The notes beneath the pieces were generated by a model. The model saw only the letters and a list, made by a program, of their open reading frames with translations. It had not been told where the DNA came from and ran no database searches. This document shows, piece by piece, positions 25,473 to 37,160 of a stretch of 64,000 nucleotides of DNA (positions are counted from its first letter, which is position 1; each line of letters begins with the position of its first letter). The stretch covers positions 26,833,106-26,897,105 of the forward strand of contig JAUJPP010000005.1 in the NCBI GenBank assembly GCA_030562195.1, given 5' to 3'. The translations under genes were made by a program, and so were the position numbers. The DNA is from Nipponacmea schrenckii. Its lineage: Eukaryota > Mollusca > Gastropoda > Lottiidae.

Positions 25473-27175
25473 AATGCTATGTTTGTATAAAGACAGTGTA
25501 AACAGTTAGATTTAATGTTGGCATGAAAAAATGTTATTGTCCTATATATGAACAGTTTGAATTATCTATGAGTATTATTTTATGTTTTTTATCATTCATA
25601 ATGTTATAAATAGATTGTATGTTAATAGAGTAGTTTTGTATTATCCTTTTATTTTTATACTGTTCCTTGTGGGTATGTAATGCTGATTCTATGTTTGCCT
25701 TGTCTGTCCATCTTTCATTTGGTCTTGATAGGAATGAGTTCGATAACTACAGAACAATTGTAGTTTTGATCTTGTGCCAGTGACCTTGTTCCCTAACATG
25801 GATACTGGGTTAAACTCAGCTTGCATAGATGATAGTTTCCAGAGCAAAATATTTGGCATGTTTCAATGGCATTGAACAATTAGTTTGAGGGTAAGGAATT
25901 AGCAGCTCCAGAGTGTGACATGTTGTACAAATCCACTATATGAAAAATCACCAAATTTATGTTTTGAGATCAATCCTATCAGCATTTGATTTTCGCTAAG
26001 TGATGCGAGTGGTAAATACTTTCAGTGGTCTTTCCCTAATTTAAAATATTCTTTACTTTTACTGATTCCCATTAAATGTATGGTCTTCCAACCAGCCATC
26101 AGACATTACTATTTTCTCCAGGTTAAAGACTACAACTGGAACAGTTTTGAACTCTTACTAGCCTATTCCCAATTCCAGGGATGATTCAGGTCTTGAGATG
26201 TAAATAGTCTTCAAAAGAAATAGAACTGTGTGAAAATCGCAAAAATTCCTTTAAATACACCATGTACTAGAAATTTATATTATCTATATAATTCATTTCA
26301 ATCGCTACTTGGCGATTGGGCTGTTTATATTCATGGGCATGGCTATATGCATATTTCACACTACTTTATATATCCATTACTATGCCTTTTTATAGGATTG
26401 AGTTTACAAAATATAATAAATTAATACAATTTATTAAGTCATAATATAAAAGAGAGCTGTATATGAACAGTTTTCATTATAAAAAAAACATCGTAAATTA
26501 TACCTGTATCTACTAGATCAAACTTAATTTGTTTAGAAATATATTATTAGAATATTATATAATGTGGAGGGTATATACTAATTTTAAAATAATCTAAATT
26601 TTGGTCTTTAGTGGCTCCGTGTTATTAGTTGAGACTAAGTAGGCAACATAATACTATTTCTCTACAATTAACAATTATATATTTTTTGTAAGTTGTACAG
26701 TAGCCTATAATATAGTTTACTAGTTTCTAACAACAAACAAAATAAAAAACGAGCATAAAAAATGTTACCTAATGTTTACGTAATTTTTCAAACCTTAAAT
26801 GGTAATTTAATTTAAAACTGTCAGTTACCTTCAGGGTTTATTTCGTTATAGATTTTGGTGTATAGTTTTCAAAAAGTTGAGTAAAATGTAATTTGATCCT
26901 ACAACAAAAAAAAAAAAGAGAAAGAGAAACAGGCGAGTAAATAATAAATACCACCAGAACCATACATGACATGCTATCTGATTGAGTGGAAACTTGAATG
27001 TTTCTAGATTAGGTTTTATGTTGGTGACTCCCATTTTCTATAATCTGTCGCAAATGTCACGAAGCTCATGTTCCTGTACATATTATAATACTTAATTAAT
27101 AAATTAATGAATTAATTTTGTCAGATCAAGAATGAAAGAGGTTATAGTAGTAGACGAGATAATGAAAGTTCAAAC
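25473..27175. other. Intergenic stretch between zinc-finger gene and receptor gene
   Basis: About 1.7 kb with no supported exon. It holds the 3' untranslated regions of the two convergent neighbours. A poly(A) run with AGAGAAAG near 26903 is the only low-complexity feature. Small open frames at 26230-26424 (+) and 26846-27034 (-) have no family signal. Confidence 0.45.
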
Positions 27176-29451
27176 TTATTTCTCATCCATTGGTGTAACA
27201 TCTTGAGTTACTGTCGTTGTTTCTTCCCTTCTACATATTACAGCATTTCTTATAGGTTTTGACATAATTAACCAAATTAAAGGTATCAAAATATGGCTTA
27301 ACCTCGTAAGTATAATAATCAACATCATGGCAACAATGAAGAAACGTATATTTTGAATAATGATAGAGCCAGTTATACAAAGTAACAGGTATAACGAACA
27401 CAAAACAATGTCGAGTGGGAATTTCTTTTCATTGGATTCCAGGCTATAGCGACCACTTCTTTGTCTTAACCTGACCACAATTAATAATACCAGCATAACG
27501 AATAGAACAAGTAGCAATGGTACAGGTATGGTTAGAAGTACACCTATTCGGGCAAAGTCGTCCAAGTAAAATACACATCGCTGTTCAATGTACGCCAGGT
27601 TACTCCCTGGAATAACATATACCACAGTGGCTAAAAAACTGCTAAACCAGCTTCCACTCACTAGAAACAAAACCAGACGAAATCTTGTTATGGCGTTATA
27701 GCTTGGAATTGTTATTGATACTAACCATTGAATACACAAACTAATAACTAACATCAACTCTACGTAAATAATGACTTTAGACGTGGTTTCTGCTACAGCC
27801 AATATAAAACAAGATAAATTCCATTCGTTCCAGCCTAACGCCTGAATGGGAGATAAGAACGCACCATCAATGAAACCAACAATACTTAAATTTAATACAA
27901 TAAAATATTTTGGTGAACATCTTAGTTTTCTTTTGAGTAGAATGGCTATCATTAAGGCACCATTAAGAAGAGTAATCAGAACAGCCAATACACCACAGAC
28001 AATGCCGAAAGCCACATGCAGTGGATTGTCATGGTTTTCATAATCCAGCAAGGTTGTATTACTCCACATATCGCCTATAAAAAAAAATTGTATTTTAAAA
28101 ATTAAACACATGTATGCATTATATGAATCATATTTGTTGTATAGTTTCAACATGCCGATCATTGAACCTATTAACGACAAAATATTATGGATATAATTTC
28201 TATAAAAGGATAAAAGTCTAAATTTTTAGCAGATTTTCAAAAGTTCACAGTTTCAAAACACAAGTTAAACAAATACAGCACTATGCTTGGCCATCGATAT
28301 TTTGCCCCTATAGCCCTGGGCCTTTAATACCTTTCGGCCGGCGTTCTGTTATCAAACTGAGAATAATTTGTAAAGAATGGCTCACTGTTCAGAACAACAG
28401 TTTTATAATCATTGTTGTAACACTCTTTTTACACCTGTTAATCATTTTAACCAATAAATATATTTTAGCAAACAAAATTAGAATTATCGTTTAATTTTTC
28501 CAAATTTAACAATTTAAATTTTTTTATTAAGTCATCCCTGTCACATATCGTTGAATAGAGAAAATCAAGTACATGTTGATTATGAATTCCATATAAAACC
28601 AAAAGTTTAAAAACTTAAATTATGAATTATGGTCATATATTGTTGAAATGACAATCAAATGGTCATTGATAATTTGTAAATCTCGATTCTATGTGTAGGT
28701 TAGAGAATATGATACAGTCATCCAAAGTTGTCAAGAATGTCAATTTCGAGATGCCTATAAAACCGGAAGTTAACTGTGAACCAATATTAGCATGCCTATT
28801 GATGGCTGGCGTCAAGGACATAGTAAATTTGATAATTCCAAGGGCCTAATATATTAAACATGTAGACTTAATAATTTTCAAAAAAATCAAACGGACACTT
28901 GAAAATCAAATTTCATAAAGTAAAGTAACAAGCCTTTGATGTACACCAAAATCGTGTAAATCATAAATCGAATAAAATAAAATAAAAAAAAGGAAACCCG
29001 AGGTAAACCGGTTCATAAATATGCTCTCCAGCTATAAATTATATGCAGCTCACTTAAAGATCTATGATTAGAGAAGATATACTACCCCCCCCCCCCCCAA
29101 AAGAAAAAGAAAGATTCACACCGCTTAAAATAAATGCCAAGCAATTAATTTGTCTTTTCTCCAAGGTTCATCTAGATCCGTTGCGATTCGAACCAGTTAA
29201 AAGAACATGTTCAATAACTCGTTGATATTTTCATCCATGAATTGTGGTCTTTGCATGTTTGTGAAAGGGGATAATTAACACTCCAGGGGTAGAAACTTAC
29301 ACAAAAAATGTTTAAAGATGTAATATCAAAAGTAGTTCAGTCGGTATAAAATACATAACATGTAATGTGAGTGAGTAAAAAATAGCCAATATTTAGAGAA
29401 CTATAAATAACGTGAATCCTTACCATCCAAACCATAGTCGATTTCCTCCAT
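27176..29451 (-). CDS. Seven-transmembrane receptor, divergent class A type, two exons
   Basis: Exon 1 (29451-29424) encodes MEEIDYGLD. It joins in phase, through a GTAAGG donor and a TTATAG acceptor, to exon 2 (28074-27176), giving 308 residues. Seven hydrophobic segments are visible (roughly residues 29-56, 65-88, 98-130, 141-165, 184-212, 230-250 and 255-280), with an N-glycosylation site at N14. Class A landmarks: N47 in TM1, D79 in TM2, W152 in TM4, and cysteines C98 and C176 positioned for the usual extracellular disulfide. Two hallmark motifs are altered: the DRY position reads QWL (125-127) and the NPxxY position reads IPLIW (273-277). The tail is short (about 25 residues) and ends in TPMDEK. 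It is probably a plasma-membrane receptor; the ligand is unknown. The long in-frame extension before the TTATAG acceptor is intron. Confidence 0.82.
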
Positions 29452-30852
29452 TATATACCGAGTGTTTCCAGGCTCACGTTTAAACTACACTTAAAGGTCT
29501 GATTTAATAAAAGCTTTTAAACAAATTACACGAGTTTAAATTATTAATAATTTATCTGATTATTATACACTTATAAGAAATTAATTGTTCTGACATTTGT
29601 ATTTTCTAATTATGGTAGACCCAGATTTCGCGCGTGTGGTATGAAGTAGAACATTTTTTCACCTCGTAAGTCCGTAGAACATATTTTTCGCGTGCGAGGA
29701 ATATTTTCTTTTTTCACATTTTTACAGCGCTCAGTTATTTATCACTGAAAATGAATTGAAGAATCTAAATCAAAAGTAACACATATTCCTTCAAAATAAT
29801 GTGTTAAGCTATTGTTCCATGCATTCAGTATTATGCTCATGTATTTAGTATCGACACCCACGATGGTCCGCTGTATTTTTGATTGGTATAGGCCTAAATT
29901 AAACAGATTCTTAAAATTGAGATAAACGAATATTTCAAACGAGAGAATGTTAGCATTACAAATATTTTTCTGACTTAATGCTTGTTTATATTCACATTTA
30001 TTTTCTTTTATTGGGGCAACATAAAATTATCACACCTGATAAGCTATTGAAGACATACAGAATTCTGTCTTAAGCCCTGTTTATACATAAGTATAAATAT
30101 AAATATTTACACATAAGCAAATTTGCTCATAGGAGTAAATTTACTCACGTAAGTAAAAATTAATTTGCTACAGCCCTTTTTACATGCACACATATACTCC
30201 TAGGAGTATGTTTACATATTTGTCAGTGGACAAAACTTTGTGCATGAAAATGTAGAACTGCCATGTACCTACAAGGGTAGTACAAGGGAAGTTAATATTC
30301 AGTCAAAAGAAATATCTATTCATTTAAAATTTTAGTCATGTGACTATGTCAAATCTGATTATAAAGAAAATGTATTTGTTTTTCTTTCTTTGAAAAGACT
30401 GGTTGTGTTTCAAAAATAAAAGATCGTTGGCATTGATAAGAGACTCTATTTAACAGCATTAATAGGAGACTCTAACAAAAGAATTCTAGCCTTAATAGGA
30501 GACTATATTTGCAAAATAGCGGACTTTTGGGATAAATAATACATCAATGCATGCAAAGAAGTACACTCTTTTGGATAGAGGACTACTAGAATAATGGCTC
30601 TCACCCATAGATGTGTTTAAATGTAAGATTGAAAACAGTGTAGGGCTTGAAAATACCCATGAAATCAATGGTTTATAAAGCACAAAAACAAACCTAGCCA
30701 TTTTAGTAAATGATTTCCCAAATACTGAAATTTGTTATTTTTTTAATGATAAAATGATCGTCATTTTGAAATCTGTGGAATCATCGCGCAACTATTTCCT
30801 AGGAGTAGTTATCAGAAGTGTTGTGTAGACAGAACAGAGATTGTCTTCGCCT
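29452..30852. other. Intergenic stretch with small palindromes
   Basis: About 1.4 kb upstream of the receptor. Near 30075-30230 there is an oddly regular tract with AGCCCTGTTTATAC at the left, GCCCTTTTTACATG further right, and a perfect palindrome ATACTCCTAGGAGTAT between 30185 and 30205; this could be a worn transposon end. A repeated AGGAGACTCTA phrase occurs near 30440-30510. No exon recognised. Confidence 0.4.
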
Positions 30853-31128
30853 AGGGGCCGTTGTCAACGCGAAGCGATTTTCGTCGCAAAATAAAAGCGC
30901 TCGGCGAATTTTTATTTCCATGTGAAGCTCCATGATAACTTTATTCCCTAAAATTCTTTTATGTTACTTTCTATAACATGAAAACTGAATTCTACTCTTT
31001 TTGCAATCGTTCCAGTGATTTTTTTAGCTGCAGATCCGAGTACATCTTCTCAATACGCATGCGTGGGGACGAAAAAATCGCTTCGCGCGAAATGAATCGT
31101 CCCGTGGACAACGACATTTAAAGGGGCT
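30853..31128. mobile_element. Candidate MITE with imperfect terminal inverted repeats
   Basis: The left end reads GCCGTTGTCAACGCGAAGCG and then ATTTTCGTCGC. The right end, inverted, reads GTCGTTGTCCACGGGACG and, after a short insert, GCGCGAAGCGATTTTTTCGTC. About 270 bp in all, GC-richer than its surroundings. No coding capacity. It directly precedes the 5'-truncated LINE. Confidence 0.5.
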
Positions 31129-31159
31129 TGGACTCGTCGTTAGTGTAGCGAAGCGAAAC

Positions 31160-32935
31160 ATAATTCCTCTACATAAAGTCCATAATAAAGGATTCCTCTT
31201 AGCAATCGATTTTAGAAAAGCTTTCGATAGTATCAATCATGGCTGTATGGATAGAATTCTTGAGTTATTCGGTCTTGGTAGAAATTTCATTCGTTGGATT
31301 AAAACCCTTTAAAAAATACAACTTGTGCAGTAATGAACAATGGAGTTACTATTTGAGTATTTCTAAGGGAGTAAGACAGGGTGATCCAATGAGTGCAAAC
31401 CTTTTCAATTTTGTAATAGAATTTCTCCTCTATAATATTAGAAACAATACGAAAATATTAGGTATCTCATTTGGCAGTGAACAATTAAAATGTATATCAT
31501 TTGCTGACGATTTAACATGCTTCATGAGAGAATATGTCTGCTAGACATCTTTTTGAACTATTAGAATTATTTAAAGAAATATCTGGTTTAAGTGTTAATA
31601 TTTCCAAAACTGATGCAATAAATCTTAATTTAACAAAAGAAGATTTTGAAAAATGTATGAAATTGTTGAATTTGAAAGTTAAAAATGAACCAATAAACAT
31701 TTTAGGGATATATTTTACACCCAATTCGGCTGAATTCATAAATTTGAACTTTGAAAATAAATTAAAAGATATCGATACGATAATTTCAAAATGGAGCGCA
31801 AGAAACCTGACACTTATAGGAAAAATTCAAGTTATAAAATCATTTATGCTACCAAAGAAATTGTACCCGTCTAAAGCACTATATGTTCCTGATAAAATAA
31901 TCAAAAGTTTTAACGAAAAAGTCTATAAATTTATATGGCATGGTCCCGATAAAATCAAAAGGAAAGTTTTAAACCAAAGTACATGTATAAAAAATGGTGG
32001 TCTAAATATGATTGATCTTAATTTATTTCTAAAATGTCAAAGTATATTTTGGATAAAAAAGTTTTTACTTGATAAGTCATCAAACTGTTTTACAACATTC
32101 AACTTTATACTTAAACATTTCAGCTTCTCTTTGCCTGTAACTATGACAAAAATATAACTGTTAAAATTCCCTTCTATGATAAATTGCTTGAGGATTGGAA
32201 AATTATATATACTAGAAATATTGACAATTACAGAAACTCTAGGAACCAAATAATATGGAATAACAAATATATCTTAGTAATTAACAAAAGTTTTTATGAT
32301 AACAACTTATTACGTAAAGGTATGATCCATGTTGAAAATATAGAAACAAACACTGACAATATACTTTTTCCGAAATTCTGATTATTCAAAACCTTAAGAG
32401 TAAGGTTCTGACAACCACTAAAGAAAAAAAAATATATTACAGCCTTCTTTATTTAAAGATATAATAAGCGACATTGATAACTTGATAAAGATATGTAATA
32501 AAACGTTAGATAAAATTAAAACGAAGGATGTTTATGATATTTTAATAAAACGTGAAAACACCACATCCACATCTATTGTCAAATGGGAAGATTTCTGGGA
32601 AAAAAAATAAATAACGATTATGTGAAAGAGATTTTTACAATGAATTTTCATATTTGTTCCAATTCAAAATTGAGAAGTTTTCAGTATAAGTACTTACATC
32701 GAATTATATACACAAATGAAAAACTGTTAAAATGTAATTTAACAGAATGTTCACTTTGCACATTCTGTAACTCTTGTCCCGAAACCATCGAACATCGTTT
32801 TTTCTTATGTCCTATCGTACAATGTGTTTTACGTAAATTGAATGAAATTTTATCTATTAGTCAAATTGATATTATATTATCTCTAGAATATTTTCATTTT
32901 GGAATAATAAACAAATTAATATTCAAACAAAGGAA
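31160..32935 (+). pseudogene. L1/Tx1-like reverse transcriptase remnant
   Basis: The RT frame is broken by a stop and frame change near 31310 (between the IKTL and KKYNLCS strands), another near 31530 after FADDLTCF, and further changes near 32157 and 32381. Motifs A, B and C remain readable, with FADD intact. The zinc-knuckle-like C-terminal segment (CSLCTFCNSC with a following H-x-C pair) is typical of L1 and Tx1 ORF2 tails. The endonuclease and ORF1 are absent, so the copy is dead on arrival or has decayed since. Confidence 0.85.
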
Positions 32936-33659
32936 ACGAGAAAGCAACATAATGATTTTTAATATGCCAGAATCAAAATCATCTGACCCAGAACGTAGAA
33001 AAGCTGATGATATGCAAAGAATCCAGGCAATTTTGAATCTTTTAAGTGTAAGAAATGTCGACTTTGCAGCTGTTATAAGGGTAGGAAAACAGACAGATAC
33101 TTGGACTCGCCCATTAAAATTAATACTTAAGGACAGAACAGATAGAAAAAGGATATTTACAGCCTGTAGGATTTACAGAGAAACACTCAATAGGCACCCA
33201 TTGTTTAAGGATGTAATCATCACAAGAGATAATACACCCAAACAAAGAGATGAATACAAGAAACTGAAAGGTGAACTGATGAGAAGGAAAAATTGTGGAG
33301 AAAATGTGAAAATAAGAGGTGGAAAGATAGTGCAAATAAACCAAGATCTTATCCCAGCTATCGACAAAACTCAAACCCGGTTAAAATCTTCATACTTATC
33401 CAGAGGATATCAACCACAACAGAGTAACTTTGATGCCAACTTAGTAAGACCTTCTAACCCAACAACAAGTACACCCATTCCTCAAAGACCACAGGGAAGA
33501 AGAAACACCTACCACCAGACTAATCAAGTAAGACTAACCGATCAGTACCAATATGTTAACAACTATATAATGGGAAATGAAACCATGCCTTCCGGAACTG
33601 AAGAGGCAACCATGCTGTACCATAACCATATGCCTGCAGATCTGTCCCTACTACAATAG
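32583..33659 (+). pseudogene. Chimeric open frame: L1-like RT tail fused to CR1-type ORF1
   Basis: A single uninterrupted frame of 358 codons. Residues 1 to about 117 are the cysteine-containing C-terminus of the L1-like ORF2 (CSLCTFCNSC). From about residue 118 (QRKRESNIMIFNMPES) to the end it is ORF1-type sequence of the inserted LINE, with an RNA-binding-like core (ILKDRTDRKRIFTACRIYRE) and a proline- and threonine-rich, low-complexity end. The fusion is an accident of insertion in phase. No function is claimed. Confidence 0.8.
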
Positions 33660-36260
33660 GATGCATGTTTTACTTTTAACCAATCTGTACATAATTCAGT
33701 GAAAGAAGACATGATAGTTGTATATAGTAATGTTGATAGTTTGTTAAACAAAAGAATTGAATTGGAAAATACAGCATATCTTCACAAACCAAGTATCATA
33801 GCTATTACTGAATTCCTCCCCAAATATAACCAAGGAAACCTAGACGAAAACGAATTTAAACTTCAGGATTATGACCACTACTTTAACAAACTGGAAAATG
33901 GAAGAGGTACTATTATCTACATTAAGTCCTGTCTCTTCTCTAGAAAAGAAGAAAACATTTCAAGCATGCCATTTGAAGAAATGATCTGGTGTACTATAAC
34001 TGTTACTGATACCAGTCAATTACTAATCGGTTGCATCTATAGAAGCCCTTCTAGCAGCATTGAAAATAATCAACAACTCAATGAAGTTATAAACTATGCA
34101 TGCAACCAGTACCACAACGTTCTAATATTGGGTGATTTTAACTACAGGGATATCAACTGGCTTAACGAGACAACAACCGGTTCGAGCGATTCCCAATTCC
34201 TACTATGTATCCAAGATAACTTTTTATTTCAACATGTCACCAGCCCCACCAGAGTACGCCAAATCAATATACCATCAACACTAGATTTAGTCTTTACGAT
34301 GCTTCCGCTTGGCAAAAGTGACCACGTATGCTTACTATTCCACCTCAATGTTAAGGAATCTCCAGTTGAAAACAACTACCAACGATTCAAATACTACAAG
34401 GGAAACTACCCGAGATTAAGAGAAAACTTGATGTTGATAAATTGGAACGAAATTCTTAATACGAAAAATACCATTTCTACTTGGAACTCTTTAAAAGAAA
34501 TTTTAGATAAAGAAATCAAACTAAATATCCCACTTTCATCACCTAAGAAGGATTACAGTCATAACAAAAAACTATGGTTCAACAAAGACGTAATTGATGC
34601 ACTAAGGATGAAAAGGAAAATGTGGAACAGATACTACAGAAATAAATCTCCAACTCACTTTGAAAACTATCGCAAGGCAAGACGAAAACCTAGCTACAAG
34701 CAAGCAAGTACGAGCTAAGATGAACTTTGAAGCAATGATCGCTGACGATATTAAACACAACCCCAAAAATTTCTGGAGATATGTCCATTCGAAAGTTAAC
34801 GCCAAGAATACCATAAAATACTTAACTACAGACACTGGGTCCACAATAACCGACGATACTGAGAAAGCTACTGAATTTAATACCTTTTGGGAGTACATTT
34901 ACGAAAGAAGACCTAAGAAACTTACCTGCATGCCAACATAGAATCCTTACTACTATTGTTATCAATGAAGAGAAAGTTGCAAAGAAATTCTCTGATTTCG
35001 ACCCAACTAAATCAGCCGGGCCAGATGGAGTACACCCAAAAATTCTCAAAGAAGCATCTCAGGAACTAGCAGTACCTCTAACCTTACTATTTCAGAGTTC
35101 TGTAAACGAAGGAATTCTACCACAGCCCTGGAGAGAAGCCAATGTAATACCACTTCATAAAAAAGGATGTAAAGACAAAGCTTCAAATTATCGACCCATC
35201 AGCCTGACCAGTATAATCGTAAAAGTATTGAAGTCCTTCGTACGAGAAGAAATCGTGAGTTTCCTTGAAAATAACCTCCATCTTCACCCCGAACAATATG
35301 GATTTCGCAAAGGAAGAAACATCACCCTGCAGTTACTCGAAGTATTGTTACTAATTCTATAGATAACAACTGTCCAAATTGACAACCTAGTTGACTGGAA
35401 TAAAAAGTGGCAAATGTATTTCTATGCATTTTGGACACAAGACGACAAGGGAGACACTATACCAATTAAGCAAGCAACAGAAGTAAAAGACCTTGGAGTG
35501 ACCTTTCAAAGTAATTTGAAATTTGACACACACATAGCTGAGAAATGCAAGAAAGCAAACAGACTGAGTGGTTTAATCAAAAGAACTTTTTCTTATATGG
35601 ATAAAGATATATTTCTACCTTTATACAAATCACTAATAAGACCACATCTGGAGTATGCATCTACTGTATGGAATCCACACCATATCAAAGATATAAGACA
35701 AATTGAAAGTATACAACGGCGTGTAACAAGAATAGTTCCAACCCTACGAAACTTAACTTACCCAGAGCGTCTGAACCACCTAGGAATTCAAATTTTAGAA
35801 TACAGACGTAAGCGAAATGACATGATCCAGGTTTATAGAATATTACACGGAATGGATAGCATCGTAAATCAATCAATGTTAAAGCAATCTCTAAACTCAA
35901 GAACAAGAGGTCACAACTATAAGCTATTGAAATCCAATACTAGACTCAACATTAGAAGTCAAGCATTTCCCGTTTGAGTAATCAACGACTGGAATTCACT
36001 ACCAAACTTTGTTGTCAACCTTACAAATCTAAACCAGTTCAAATCAAATCTAAACTTAGCATGGAGAAGACATGAGATTAAATTTAGACCAAGTTTTATG
36101 ATGTAATATAATTCAAACTAGTTACTTTATAACTCCTGCAGTATTTGCATGCCCACTCTACGTACTTCACTATATTATGGAAGCTAAATATATATTAGTA
36201 ACGTTAAAAGGTGATCTAGAAGCCTTGATGCTTACTATAGATCGAAGAACAGGTATAACA
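32936..36260 (+). mobile_element. CR1/Jockey-type non-LTR retrotransposon, copy 2, nested in the L1-like LINE
   Basis: Starts in ORF1 (KRESNIMIFNMPES) and continues through ORF1, the endonuclease, a partial reverse transcriptase and the C-terminal tail, ending near 36260 after the short tandem phrase AGGTATAAC AGGTGTAAC. Short repeated words at the 3' end are usual for CR1-type elements. The host LINE's reading resumes directly afterwards. Orientation is the same as the host LINE and opposite to the related copy at 20.3-23.1 kb. Confidence 0.85.
33699..36099 (+). pseudogene. LINE ORF2 copy 2: endonuclease intact, reverse-transcriptase core deleted
   Basis: The endonuclease part (33699 to about 34500) is open, with IIAITE near its start, LIGCIYRSP, ILGDFNYRDINW and the terminal GKSDHVCLLFH. 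The frame then changes near 34690 and 34930. The RT begins with KSAGPDGVHPKILKEA and SNYRPISLTSIIVKVLKS. At about 35345, after GFRKGRNITLQLLEVL, the sequence jumps to the connection region (WNKKWQMYFY near 35395), so motifs A to C, including the catalytic aspartates, are absent. The tail (RPHLEYASTVWNPHHIKDIR, YRRKRNDMIQVYRILHGMDS) is readable to 35977 and continues in shifted frame to about 36099. It cannot encode a working RT. Confidence 0.86.
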
Positions 36261-36711
36261 GGTGTAACAAAACTATTCCGCAATGGCACTTTGCTAACCA
36301 TTTAATATATGCGACAAAGTATTATATTTATAAATGTAAACTTTCAAGCCATAAACCAAGTCAATCAGAATTTTGCAACTTTTTAAATAAAATAAAGCTT
36401 TTAGAATTACGCACTTTTACTGAATCAAAAACTGTCACAGAGAAATGGAAAGTTATACCATCTTTTTAAAAACATCTATGTATACAATCATCTATTTGTC
36501 AAATTATATCTTTAAGGATATAGTAATAGATTGATAGAAAAATTTTAAAATAATTTAATTTAAACTTAAAATGTATGTTATGACTTCACAAGGTAAAGTT
36601 TTTTATGTTTAATTAGTATTATATTTACATATATTTTTTAAGTATTATGATTATGTACTAAGTTTTACATGTATGTAATTGATTGGTAATAAAGAGTATC
36701 AAAAAAAAAAT

Positions 36712-37160
36712 ATATATGTATTACCTATATAAATATATGCAAATAAAAAAAAATATATATAGGCTACTACAAAACACTTAATTTGAAATCGTTATTCTTT
36801 CAGTTCGTTCATTTCATGGCTGATTTGATATTATACGCTTTAAACATCCACCATTGTCTGTAATAAAATATAATATTTCAACTGCAAGTCTTTAACATTA
36901 ACAACCTTCGGCTCCATTGTATCTGTGAGATACAATATATATAATATCCATAGAGTTATAATATGTTTCTGATAATATCGGATTCCGAATTTTTATTTAA
37001 CCATCGTTTCGTGGGTGGATTTGAGTTTTAGAAAATTGTGTGTAGCCGAGCTAAAATTAAAGTAGGGCGGTACAGGTGTAAGTTTGACATATAAGTCATG
37101 TATGTAAATCGTGTTCTCTTACCTCGCAACGACTTGTTTATTGTTTTTCGAAATGATAAA
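36712..37160. other. Upstream flank of the ADP-ribosylglycohydrolase-like gene
   Basis: About 450 bp of AT-rich DNA between the LINE poly(A) and the gene's start codon. Presumed promoter and 5' untranslated region. No clear core-promoter element. Confidence 0.4.

Larger units (their letters stand above)
31160..36711 (+). mobile_element. L1/Tx1-like non-LTR retrotransposon, 5'-truncated and split by a second LINE
   Basis: Reverse-transcriptase sequence runs from about 31160 (FLLAIDFRKAFDSINH, motif A) through GVRQGDPMSANLFNFVIEF (motif B) and FADDLTCF (motif C), then a long thumb and a cysteine-rich tail (CSLCTFCNSC, then EHRFFLCP) to about 32935. The reading resumes at about 36279 with the final C-terminal piece (ATKYYIYKCKLS, TVTEKWKVIPSF) and a TAA at 36467-36469. 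AATAAA lies near 36690 and an A-run near 36702-36711, so the 3' end is intact and polyadenylated. The 3.3 kb between the two halves is a separate LINE. Confidence 0.85.

Noticed and set aside
28075..28180. 35-codon N-terminal extension of the receptor frame
   Set aside because: A TTATAG acceptor lies exactly where a separate upstream exon with ATG and GTAAGG joins in phase. The extension is intron sequence.
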